From positions 26,375,464-26,439,463 of the forward strand of contig JAKZAP010000007.1 in assembly GCA_023053575.1 (NCBI GenBank): DNA of 64,000 nt, read 5' to 3'. Positions 43,402 through 54,829 of this stretch are shown piece by piece; the stretch's first letter is position 1, and the number at the start of each line of letters is the position of its first letter. Position numbers and translations under genes: made by a program. The DNA is from Branchinecta lynchi (taxonomy: Eukaryota > Arthropoda > Branchiopoda > Anostraca > Branchinectidae). Below the pieces are notes generated by a model. That model was not told the origin of the DNA and ran no database searches. It saw only the letters and a list, made by a program, of their open reading frames with translations.

Positions 43402-45910
43402 TTTTTTTTTTCTTTTTTTTATCCCGCGTTGCTTCTTTTTCCATTTTTCCTGTTTTAGATTGAACTAAAACAGTGGCTACGTCTCCACCTCCAACTCAGT
43501 GACGTTAATACCAAAAATACCCAACAGTTTACCTTACTTTAACACTTTCATCATAACAAATAAATTTTATTTTCACATTTTCCAAAATATAAAAAACAAA
43601 ATACCTTAAAATTTTAAAACTTTCCCTTTTCCTACGAAACATTCTCATATAATCTAAAATACTTTATTATTTACTTTTTTCTCTAAATCCTATGCAAACC
43701 TCTTCTATCATATCCTACCTAATATTAAAAACTTTTCCATTCAAATCAATCAATTAATCTTAATATTTAAATACTCAAGCAATCAAATCTGTAGGTTAAA
43801 TCTAAAATAAACTACAAAAATTAAAAATAACACAATACCTTACAATTTCTCTCTTCCTGTTTTGAGATGCCCTTCCTCCATAGGGCATCTCTCTACAGTG
43901 GAAAACAACACTTAAATCAAATAATTGAAAATAAAAACTTCCAAAAAATTTCTTCATTTCCCTACAGATACTTTGCCCCAAAATCAAAAAATAAACAACC
44001 CCCTCCCTCCATTTGGAATACCTTCCCTTAAAAACAAAATGGAGAAGATATTCCAAATTTCTAACATTCAAACAAATGAAAAACTCATCAAAGTAATGAC
44101 TGCTCGAGCACAAGCCTAACCTCAAAAAAATTTCAAAATTCAAATCTTTTTCACTTCAAACCAAAAAATTTTCAATCAAATCAACATGATGTCTACTTTT
44201 TCCTTTTCTTTCTTTATTCCTTAACTATTTTCTTTTTTCCATCCATATTTCATTCAACCATTTCAAATCCATTTTCTTTTCCCACGCACTCACTCCCTCA
44301 TTCACACTTGTCAAATTCCTAAACCAACCTTCAAACCTATCTTTTTGGATCCTTTTCCCTTTCTTTCGCATTTTCCAAACATGCACACATAGGGAAATAA
44401 CCACAAAAGACATCGCTCTTTCACGGTTTCTTCCTTTTTCAACTTCAAAATCTAATTTTAAAAATATCTTTTTCTCCTCCAAACGCCCTCCTCGCACTCC
44501 CTCTCTCTCAAACAAAACAAACAACCGCTCAAAAACACCCTCGTTTCGCTCACATTCGAAAAACTCATGTGCCATTCCGTCCACTACTTCTACTCCACAG
44601 AACTGGCACGCGGGACTTTCTGTCCGAATGAACCTACTTACCCGGTTCCGATATGGCAAGATTCCATGTATCACTGAGAACATTAATTCACGACACTCCA
44701 CTGTACATGGTACTTCATACAGGTTTTTGAAGGCTCGGTCATAATTAACGTGAGGTTCGTTCCGTTTTGCTGTGAAAGTCACTTCTTCTTCTTTCTCTAT
44801 TAAATTTTTGATCCCAGCCTTTCTTTCCTCCGCCTTTATGACATCCTTCAGTAAACCGGCCTTATGTATATCTAGTATAGTTTTCACCGTATCCTTTAAC
44901 ATGAGGTGTAGCTCCGAGATCCATTGTGTGACTTCTTTCCCGTGATCTTCATTAATGACGGGCAGTAACCACGTTCGGAGTAGCAGAGTATTTGGTTCAT
45001 TCTTTACCACTAATTCACTAATGTTTCTTACGAACAAAGCCAGGCATTTCGATCTAAAATCAATATCACTCAATCCCCCTTTTTCTTTTGGTACATACAT
45101 CATTTTCATACTTAACTTTTCTAATTTTCCTATCCACAGGAATCTCCACAACTTTCTTTCAATAATCTTTGCATGTTCTTCTTCCAGTTTGAAAATTGGT
45201 GCGAGATAAAACAACAATGGCAAGCAGTATGTATTTACAAATGTCACTCGTTCGAAAATTGTTCTTATGTAGGTTTTTTCTTTTCCGTTAAGAATTCCCT
45301 CAAATTTCTGAATGTTTTCTTTCCATACAGTGACCGTTCATTTCACTGCTCACTTGCACTTCCAGGATTCTTGTCTTTTCAACCTTCTTTAACCAACACT
45401 TATCCAGTTCTTGCTGATAATCTGCATTTGGATTTAACAGGAGTATATTGCTTTTTACTTGATGTATTTTTACGTGAAAGTTTTCCTCGTACCACTCAAT
45501 TCCTTCAACCACTTTCCCAATGTCACCTGCCTCCCCGGTGAAAAAAATGCCATCGTCTACGAAAGCTGATGACTTCAAAAAAATATTTTCTATTATGTTT
45601 ATACCACTAATTCTCGATTCCACGTACTTAAAAAGTGAGTCAATGTAAATTTCAAAGAGGAATGGGGAAGAAGGGTCACCTTGGCGTAGTTCTCTTTCCA
45701 TGTTCACTTGTCTCGAAAGTTCACCGTTGACATTTAACACGACCTCAACTTTTTTATAAAGTTGTTTAAACTTTTTAACTGCTTCTTCGTGGAAGCCGAA
45801 TTTTTCTGTCATTAAGAGCCATAGAACTGTTCGTATTACTGAATCATACGCTTTCACCACGTCCACACTTAGCAAAGCAGCCAGGTGACATATATCATGT
45901 CTCATTAAAG
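43402..45910 (-). pseudogene. Tx1/L1-like LINE, 3' half
   Basis: RT part (45,905-45,300): 'SVDVVKAYDSVIR' (motif A), 'RQGDPSSPFLFEIYIDSLF' (motif B) and 'SSAFVDDGIFF' (motif C, FVDD). After a frame change near 45,310 a 340-residue frame (45,247-44,225) carries 'RKLWRFLWIGK', 'GGLSDIDFRSK' and 'CQFCGVEVVDGMAHEFFEC', the Cys/His zinc knuckle at the end of L1/Tx1-clade ORF2. A long AT-rich 3' untranslated region ends in poly(A) at 43,402 (T run on plus). Motif A is the first block present; preceding RT blocks and the endonuclease are found, in the same orientation, at 54.8-57.0 kb. Seen: motifs. Known: ORF2 nicks and reverse transcribes. Inferred: one frameshift makes it inactive. Confidence 0.85.
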
Positions 45911-46680
45911 CAGCAAGGACAGTATATACGATAAATTTTTATAAAATAGGCGAAGAATAAAGATACTTAGAATGGTACGCGTTATCGTTTCATAAGGTCT
46001 CGTTTTCTAACTCTTGCAATTCCGAAGTATCTCAACCTTAGACGGAAAATCGTAGATTTCCCAGCGCAGAAGAATTCAAACTTCGTTCGGTGCATGTGTT
46101 TTCAGGCTTGAGTTCCAAATTTTCAAGAAAGTGCATTTTTGGCAGTTATTGCAGTGCGCAGATTGTTCTCTTCAACTTTACACCCTTTATTACGTGGCTG
46201 CATGATGTCAGAGAGTTTTATGTTCCTCTGGTATTTTTCAACTGTGTTGTGATGGGTTAAATTTCATCTCGAAAAGAATGCTGATCTACGAAATGTCTCT
46301 AAAATTTGAGGAAGCAACTTTCAGGAGGTAAGGGATCGCTTTGTCTATGGGGTGTTGCAGATAGGACAGTTGCTGATGTTTGTTGATTCGTTCAAGTACA
46401 GGATCACTTGGTATTTCCGTCATGCTTTCAATCTAGTAATAACAATCTCAAACTTTCAATGTCCCTGTGAGACTTCGCAGTTGTACTAAAATGATAGGAA
46501 TACCTTGAAAGAAAGATTGTTTCTTTTTTTTTTCCCAATATTTTTCCTTCTGACCTATCTTGAGGGTATTCCCAGATTAGTAAAAATACAATAACAACTC
46601 CAATACCTGAGCTGACACATATTTCCGTCATCGCAGATCTTCTTACTGAAAATTTTGATTTCTTGTTAGAATACTATTAT
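45911..46680. other. spacer beside the LINE break
   Basis: No gene or repeat recognised; the LINE similarity ends abruptly at about 45,905. Confidence 0.45.
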
Positions 46681-46683
46681 CCA

Positions 46684-46953
46684 GTCTACCAGAAATCCCT
46701 GATTTTTGGATACCCTACCCCAGATGCTGGGTATATAATAATATAGCAAATGGCATAGCCTATGCCAAATGTCGGATACATGTTGGTAACCTAACCTTGA
46801 CCTACCTCAATATAAAGTAGTTTTGATTAGTTAATTTTTTAGGTTCACTCAAATCATCAATATTTTATCGGGTTACAGTATCCAGCACCTGGCATAGTGT
46901 ATCCAGTGTTGGGCATAGGGTATCGAAAATTCAGGGGTTTGTGGTTGACTGCT
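46684..46953. mobile_element. MITE, second CAGTCTACC copy
   Basis: Ends 'CAGTCTACCAGAAATCCCTG' and 'AGGGGTTTGTGGTTGACTG' match 27,068-27,319; the interior has the same 'TATGCCAAATG' units. Flanks CTATTATC and CTCTCATC agree at 6 of 8 bases, again suggesting an 8-bp duplication. Confidence 0.8.
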
Positions 46954-47930
46954 CTCATCCCATTGGCTACTTAAAAGTCTTGAACCTGATTGGCTGGTTT
47001 TCACCTTTTATTATACCTCAACAGCAACATTTCCAGCATCATCATCAGCACCATTTGCTTACCAGCTACATACGGCACATGTACAGAATTAAAACCTATG
47101 CAAATAGAGTGTGATCCTGTATCTCTGATTCACTTTTACTCCAAAACTGAGTGATGAATTGAACGTAGCAGCCCTGTCCAGGTCTTTGTGTGCCTGTGCC
47201 AATGTTCTAATTTGTAGACTTGGTAGGTGTGATGCTCCTGTAAGATCTTTTCTTTTGAGCTTACTGTACACAACTCCATAGAGTTTACCTCGTGAACAGG
47301 CTTATCCTGAAGTGTAAGAGTGGTTTCCGTGTCCTGTACAACAATTCTCTAAGGTGGTGCATGGGTTGTCTTGGAATTGTAGTGCTTCAGGCATGTTTGT
47401 CAGTGAAGGTCTTCCATCTTTTGGTGAAGTGAGGTGGGCATCTGTCCTATCACTTCAGACATGAATTCGTCACGTGGAGAATCCTCTCCTTCTTGTGATG
47501 GTGAGTTACTATATGCAGCTAAGTTTGCCAATTTGGCTATCGTGGGGTATCCTACTTTATTGTGGGTTCTCTCCAGGTTGATGTGTTGAATTTTGTTTTA
47601 TTTATTTGTAGTTTATATTTATGCCAGGGTTTATTGTTTATTTTGTTGTTTGTTTGACCCTTGTTAAAAAAAAACAAAAAAACAATCTCCACTCAGCAAA
47701 CTGGTTACTTTGAGCTACAGTTTTTCTATTCAGGTCAGCAAAGTTAAGTAAGAAAAGATGCAATATAATGCAATTTTGGATAGGGTATGCTATCAGTTTC
47801 GGATAGCCTTTTAAACCAGTGCCTGTTACGCTGTGGTAAGTGCTGGCAGGCTGCTGAGTGACTTCAACTAAAAAAGAAGTTTGGACAGTTGCGGAGTAGA
47901 ACTAGAGCTATGCTTATTTGAATATTTGCT
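46954..47930. other. spacer
   Basis: No gene recognised. A short A/C-rich stretch is at 47,665-47,690. Confidence 0.45.
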
Positions 47931-47934
47931 AATA

Positions 47935-48195
47935 GCCAACCCTCACTGGAACCAACCCAGGCAACTTTACTGCAAAATACTTGTCAAAGCATTCAGTTTG
48001 CATCATTTTAAAAGTTTGAACATTTTGGGCTTTGTGAGCCCATTCTTGGCTGCAGGCCAACCATTCCTGGCAATTTCTACAGGAAAATACTTGCCAAAGC
48101 GCTTAATTCATATCCAATATACCCAGGTTCAAAAGTTTAAACATTTTTGGGTTCAGTTTGCCTTTTCATGCCTACAGGTGAATCTTTTGATTTTG
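47935..48195. repeat. about 125-bp tandem duplication
   Basis: Two units share 'AAAATACTTG(T/C)CAAAGC', 'AAAAGTTTGAACATTTTGGG' and '(T/C)GGCAA(C/T)TT'. Intermediate identity; the plus open frame over it is incidental. Confidence 0.65.
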
Positions 48196-50480
48196 GTTTC
48201 TTTGCCTCACTGAAGTTTGATTCAAACCAGAAATTAAAGAAGGAGAATCTTAAACACTTTGAAGAATTTATGGTAACACAACTTTTCTCAGTTTCATTTT
48301 GTGACAGAAGATAGCTGAAATAGTTAGCTGTTCACTGATACCAAATTTGTTTTTCCCTCTCTGTTTGACTGCTTGTAAGCAAGAAACAAAGCCAGGGTAC
48401 GGAATATTGAGAGAGGTTTTTACCTCTCTTGTTTTTGTTAATTTCTTCTGACCAGCCTATATTGAACCGTCGAATTACCCAAATCATTATTGGTTGAGAA
48501 ATTGGTACATAACCTCATTTAACAAGAAATATAGCAACATTCTATACTTCTTAATTCTTAACCAGGATTTCAGCCAGGAAAGGCCCAGAAAGAAAAATCC
48601 TTTAGTTTATCTCCAAATTGGTGGCTCTGATTTGGCTGAAATTTCCTCCAGACATGCAGGATAGAAGTGCAGAAAGAGCAAACTCATCTTGAAAAAAAAT
48701 GCAGCCAATCCCCAACATATCAGCTGATCAACGAAAAACCAAGGCTATGTGAACCTATTGAATAGTTTTAATCTTGATGTCACAATCTTTTTGTTGACCT
48801 GGAAATTTTAATAGGTGTTCTATGATTTTTAATCCAGGGTAGACATCTTATTGGAAGGGTGCTCAGCTTTTCTGAATCTTTGCAATAGGATACCTAAACC
48901 TTTTGCAGAGCATTTAAGCCTGAAACCCGAATTACCGGTATAAGAACGAAACGTTGAGAAAATTGGTCGATACTAGATCATTTGCAATTGACTAAAGATG
49001 CACCAGTCACAAAAAAAAAAGAAGAAAAGACCAAGCTAGATCTCATCATAGCATAGTCTCTCACCAACGGCTCTAGGAACTTGAATATCCTTCAGACGCA
49101 CAGAAATAAGAAGAGGGATAAATCTACTCTCCTTCTTATAAAGAACAGCCATGTTCGTGCTTTTGAACTGGTAGAGATTGTGGCTGTCACTGGCTATTCG
49201 TGTACACTCACCCATTGGACGTACACAAAGGTGGTAAATATGAGGAAGCTGCTATTGCCACTCTTTTAGTCGCTGACTCCAAGAACATAACCGCTTGTGT
49301 TTTTTTAAAGTTTAACAAGCCACACATGTGAAGTTTTTCCGGAACAACAAAATGCTTTTACCAGAAAGGGCCTAAAAGCTTCAGGTTTAATAAATCTGTA
49401 GCTTATCTCCAAAGTAGTGGCTCTGATTTAGCTAACATTTCTACCAGACATGGACGATACCAATGCAGATAGGGCACTGTTAAAAAGCCTTCCGCCTTTT
49501 GGAGTTGATATAATCCTACTCTACGATCCCAATCTTTTTATTCTTTCAGTTTAATTACTCAAAACTTACTCAACTTACTTAAACAACGATATTTGCAAAG
49601 CAGCTTTCAAAAATCATAGACAAATTGTTTCACAATGTACGAACATCAGGGTGTCTTCAAAATAATCTGGAAAGTTCGGATTTTTGGATCAGCTGATCAA
49701 ACCGACCCCTTTTCACAGGGAGTAGTGTAGCAGTTTGAAAAACTTTTGAGGCCCGATGTATCTTCTGCCTAGAAAGAAAGAATATATGAAGCATCTATGT
49801 GCAGGCTCTACACATCAGGAAGCTGAAGAGAGAATGTTTCTTGTTATGTCGTCAGAACAGTACCAGACAGCAAGTACGAACTTGGCATGTATTATGTTCA
49901 CTAGTAATAGTCCCCCCCCCCTGTCCATGACCAATATTTGCCTGCCTAGTGTGTCACACTAGTTGCATCCAGCCAACTTGATTGCGGTTGATAAAGCTTG
50001 AGCGACAGAAGCGTGCTTGAATATGCATAGAACAAGATCAAAAGTTTCTATGGGATCCCACAAATTTTAATACTTATTGAACTATTTTATCCAGACAATC
50101 GGGGCTTTTAGAGATCTGGTCTTCTTCAATTTTCTTAAATATTTTACTATTTATCAAACCCGCCATTTGAAAATAAACAAATGACACCGTAATAGTGTGT
50201 TTTTGAAAAATTACAGCCAAACTAAGCACCTAGTAATCTAGCAGGACTAGAGACTAGGGTCATGTGTGGTCTCAGAATGAATGAAGGAAGTGACAATGTT
50301 TTGGGGAAGCACCAATCCGCACATTATAGCTGACTAAACCAAATTTCCCAGGTTTGAGTTAATTTGGTCTGGACTAAATCCCAGCCGATTTTCCGAGACA
50401 GCCGTTATGGCAAGTAGGGAGCCAAGGATCAAAATAATAATTTCCATCTAATGCTCCAACTGTTTAGTACAAATAAATTA
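48196..50480. other. long unannotated interval
   Basis: Two diverged copies of a block with '(T/G)CTTATCTCCAAA' and 'GTGGCTCTGATTT(G/A)GCT' occur near 48,610 and 49,395. Nothing else is recognised. Confidence 0.45.
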
Positions 50481-50483
50481 AAC

Positions 50484-52820
50484 AAGAGCTACGAGCTCAT
50501 ATGGCACTTGTTACGAGTTGGCAGTACAAGAAAGTAGATGAGAACGTGACAAAATACACCCGCCATCCAAAAATGCGGTTCGGAAATAGAAGTAGGATAT
50601 TTTGTTTCACTCACTTCTGAGCCTTTCGGGCATCGTCTCGATTATCAAATGCACATGGCTGTTCAAACTTTCAATTTTCAGCCTAATAAATCCACTCGTT
50701 TGATCCCTAGACGTGCTACAATATTTCCGGTACTTCCTCCATCTCCCCCTACAATGGCCGAATCTGGTTCGGACTAAAAAAATGGATCATCTAAAGTCTC
50801 TTCTTTTATACCACCTATCAAGTTTCGGTCGAATCTGAGCATTTTTGGAAATTCTGGTACCCCCCCCCACCCCACCAACACCACCAACGTTGTCGGATCC
50901 AGATCCTGGCCCAAAATATGTCATCTAGAGTGTGTGCTCTCTCTACGTTCAATATTCATTTAAACTAATGCACTCGTTTGACCCCTATGCGAGCCTCAAA
51001 GTTTCCGGCAATCTCCCTCCAATTCCCCCCACTGTGGCCGAACAGGACTTGAAAACATAAACGTCACATCTCTTAATTCCCTCTTCCTGTCCATCAAGTT
51101 CTACTGAAACTGGAGCATAGCCTATCTGAAAGTTTCCAGCACCCCCCCCCCCCCCCCCCCGCCCTACCTTGGCCGCATCCGGCCCGGACGTCAAATAACA
51201 ATCTAGGACACATAAACTCGGCACTGTCGAACTTGCATCTCATTCGGTCCATTCGTTTGGTTTGTGTGCGTGTCAAAAGTCCCCGCCCCCCCCCCCAATT
51301 CCCCCAACCGTGGTCGCATATAGTTCGAACGCATCTTTTACATGTCGAGGCCATCGATTCTTATCACCCATTTCTTTGACCCTAGTTGGTCGTATCCTAG
51401 TTTAAATAAATAAGTCAATTAAGTCTAATATGCCTGCAAAGTTTCGTTGTCTTAGTACATCTGGAACTATTCTAACTCCCGACTACCGGTATTCCAGGAA
51501 ACCCCCTCTACCCCCCCCCCCCCCCACGGAGCCCCGAAACCATCTGGCTCCGTCAGTTTCGAATCTAGGGCTAATGCTTGTTCTCTCCATTAAATTCAGT
51601 CCCTATCCCTCTGCTTTAAGCGTTTCTTGGGTTTTCCGGTCCCTCCCCATCCCCCACAGGTATCGGACCCGACCCGGACTTGACACTGAACATCCGAGGC
51701 GATAGCTCTTTCCACCAGACAAGTTTCATTCAAATTCTATCACCCGTTCAAAAGTTATGCAGGCCACTAGATTCCGGACTCCATATCCATCCACTCCCCC
51801 CACGATGGTCGTATCGAGGAAACGGCTGTTCTCAAGTGAACCTGTTCGGGTCCCTGACATACCTGCCAAGTTTCTTTGCCCTAGCACATCAGGAAGTATG
51901 CCGAACTCCCGGGATCGCTAGAAATCCGGGCCCCCCAACTCCCCCAGAGTGCCCGGATCCGGTCCGCTTATATCAATGACGTATCTAGGACTTGTTTCAT
52001 CCCGATCCCTCCACTCTAAGCGTTTCTCAAGACTTCCGGTTCCCTCCTCCAGCTCCTCCCAGTGTCATTGGATCCGGTCAGGATTTATAGTGGGACGTCT
52101 GAGACACAATGACATCCTAATATCAAATTTCATCAAGATCCGATCACTCGTTCGCAAGATAAAAATACCTCAAATTTTGGCTTCCCCTTCCCTCCACTCC
52201 CCCGTCCCAGATGGTCGGATCGGGGAAATGACTATTTACTATTTAATGTGGTCTGCCAATTTCAGCATCCCAGCACATCAGGAAGCACCCAACTCGCGGG
52301 ATCACTAGAAATTCGTACTTCTCCCCCCCCCCCCCAACTCCCCCAAAGTGAGCGGATCCGTTCCGGTTATATCCATCACGTATCTAGGACTTGTGATTGT
52401 TCTTTCCGCCAAGTTTCATCCAGATCTCTCCACTCTAAGTTTTTTTCAAGATTTCCGGTTTCCCCCTCCAGCTCCCCCCAATGACACCGGATCCGGTCTG
52501 GATTTAAAATGGAGCGTCTGAGACATGACGTCCTTCCGTATATCAAGTCTCATTAAGATCAGATTACCCGTTCGTAAGCTAAAAATATTCAAGTTTTCCT
52601 AATTTTTCCGGATTCCCCCTCCCTCCACTCCCCTCCAGATGGTCGGATCAGGGAAGCGACTATTTCTTATTTAATCTGGTCCAGTCCCTGATATGCCTGC
52701 TAAGTTTCATCGTCCTTTTTTATCTGGAAGTGCCCGAACTACAGAACCGGGACCGACAGACCAACTGACGGACAGAAATTACAATCGCTGTATGGCACTT
52801 GGCCGAAGGGCAAGTGCCAT
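50484..52820. repeat. CAAGTGCCAT-family block with higher-order tandem repeats
   Basis: The left end is 'GAGCTACGAGCTCATATGGC' plus ACTTGTTACGAG, the right end a palindrome TATGGCACTTG GCCGAAGGG CAAGTGCCATA. Inside, a roughly 420-bp unit repeats (clear between 52,031 and 52,451, weaker upstream to about 50,640), with 'CCAAGTTTCATC', 'CTAGCACATCTGGAAGT' and 'GGATCCGGTC' landmarks and C runs at 50,862, 51,141, 51,287, 51,509 and 52,324. Short frames on both strands are by-products. Confidence 0.8.
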
Positions 52821-53329
52821 AAAAACCAAGACCAGTGTGGTACTTCTAAACACATGAGAAAAGTAATCAGTTAAGTCTATAATTCTTTGCTAATCAATCG
52901 TGGGAAGTTTCATCATCTGGAAAAAAAGACGTTCTGCGTGTTTTTTTTCTCAAGCCAAAAAAGCATCCCGGCAATCTAAGTCAAAATCTAAATAATCTGG
53001 TGGCTTGCGAGTAGTAAGAGAAGGTAAACAGAATGTCTGGATTAGCTCTTTAATCAATCCAATGATTAATGATCGCTTTAGGAAGAAACTTTCTCATGTC
53101 ACAAGTGATAATTTTTCCTACTTTGACTACTGTTCATTAACAGTTTTATTTAGACGATAAGCACGCACCTGTTTACCGGAATTCGTGTTATAGACCAGTC
53201 AGCAATGTTTGGCACTAGGTAGCTCTAGACAAAGCTTGTTAGATCATGGATCCAATGTAGTAGTGTCGCGGAGCACAACAGTTAATGATCGTTTGTGTTG
53301 GACTAATTACAGTAGGCATCTTGTGTATT
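52821..53329. other. spacer
   Basis: No gene, RNA or repeat recognised. Confidence 0.4.
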
Positions 53330-53762
53330 GATTGGCCAACTATCACATTTCCAGCAGCTGTACCTGTAAAAATTTTAAATTTTATGGAAAGTGAAAATAG
53401 TTAATTTTCTTATTTTATTTTGGCAGTTTTCGGTTTCAGTACACAGACAATTTTCCATCATGGGAATGACTTGGCTAAAATGTTTTAGAACGATAGGCAC
53501 TTTCCACTTTATTAGAAATATAACAGCTAGAAATCATTATTTTGTGATTGGCCAACTATCACATTTCCAGCAGCTGTACCTGTAAAAATTTAAAATTTTA
53601 TGGAAAGTGAAGGTAGTTAATTTTCTTATTTTATTTTGACAGTTTTCGGTTTCAGTTCACAGACAATTTTCAATCATGGGAATGGCCTGGCTAAAATGTT
53701 TTAGAACAATAGGCACTTTCCACTTTATTAGAAATATGACAGCTAGAAATCATTATTTTGTG
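53330..53762. repeat. 216-bp tandem duplication
   Basis: Two units start 'GATTGGCCAACTATCACATT' at 53,330 and 53,546 and differ at only a handful of positions; a recent event. Confidence 0.95.
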
Positions 53763-54164
53763 GTCTCCGGAATGGCTGTGGACAACCTTCTAACAACTGC
53801 TTAGAGAAGGACAATCAGGCTATTGTCTTTTGCCTAGCCTTGTTATGCTAATGACCTAATAAGTTAACTAGTATACTCTGATTGACGACCTAGAAATTTC
53901 CTTTCAACATTCTGATGTTCAGCCTATGTACTTGAGATGGGCAACTCCTCCTGTCAGACGAACGGAGTCTAAAAAACCATGAAGTAACTGAAACATTACA
54001 AAGATATATGGTTGGTGGTTTACGATTCTCCAGTAATCAGGACATATCTGATTATGTCCATTCTTGTGGCAAAGGAAACTCGACTCGCTGAAGGTATTAT
54101 ACATCTTTGTATCTTGAAATAGCCTTTTACATTCTGTAATTTACAGTCTGATTACAGTCTGTAA

Positions 54165-54350
54165 TTACAGGTTTGTTTCTTTCCCCGAAGTTGAACAGGA
54201 GGACTGAAAGTCTGACGAGGACCCTTGCCAAGAAGGGCCGAAATATCGCTTATGAAGAATCTTAGCTGATGTATCCGTTGAAAACATTGCTGGAATAAAT
54301 GTTTCAAAGTCAGCTTGGGCTCAAAGAATATTTGAAATAGCCTTATCACT
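54165..54350 (+). repeat. Penelope-type terminal repeat with hammerhead-like core
   Basis: CTGACGA at 54,212, then the GGACCCTT...AAGGGCC stem, then GAAA at 54,240. It ends with 'TCAAAGTCAGCTTGGGCTCA', also seen (reverse) at 6222-6250. Both core boxes are intact. Confidence 0.6.
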
Positions 54351-54780
54351 CTCTACTTTCATTTGACAGTTTTAAAGGCAGAAATTAAAACCAAAGTAGA
54401 CAAAACTAACAAGAATTGACATATTACTGCCAGAATTCAGAGACATGTCCAAACAAACATTCCACCTGGGCTATCCGAATACATACCAAGTAAATGTATC
54501 TTTCTGTGGTGGTCATTATGTTGTAAGAGGACAGCTCTGTCCTCTGGGGGAGCAAACCCTGCTCCTAACCAAGTAATTCCTCCGATTTGTGACTGACTTT
54601 TCCGGCGTTTCAGCAATTTGAAATTTTACGACTTTCCTACGGAGCACTCCGAAGTGGCAACACAGCCGAAGTCTTGCGAGACAGTGGAAACAGTGCCCAG
54701 TTTCCGAGACGCGTGAAAATTGGACAAAGAGCTGTAACTCAAATTCAAAAGAATTTCAATTAAAAGAGATTTCGGGTGGA
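54351..54780. other. spacer up to the LINE break
   Basis: Nothing recognised. The LINE reading frame loses similarity at about 54,830, after 'MRKDRGLL'. Confidence 0.4.
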
Positions 54781-54829
54781 AGTGGGTATTCTAGGGGGGC
54801 TGCCAGAGCGTAGAAATAGCGGAAAAGGT

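Noticed and set aside
50985..52484. Several short overlapping frames on both strands
   Set aside because: All lie in tandem repeats with C runs; there is no conservation of frame between units.
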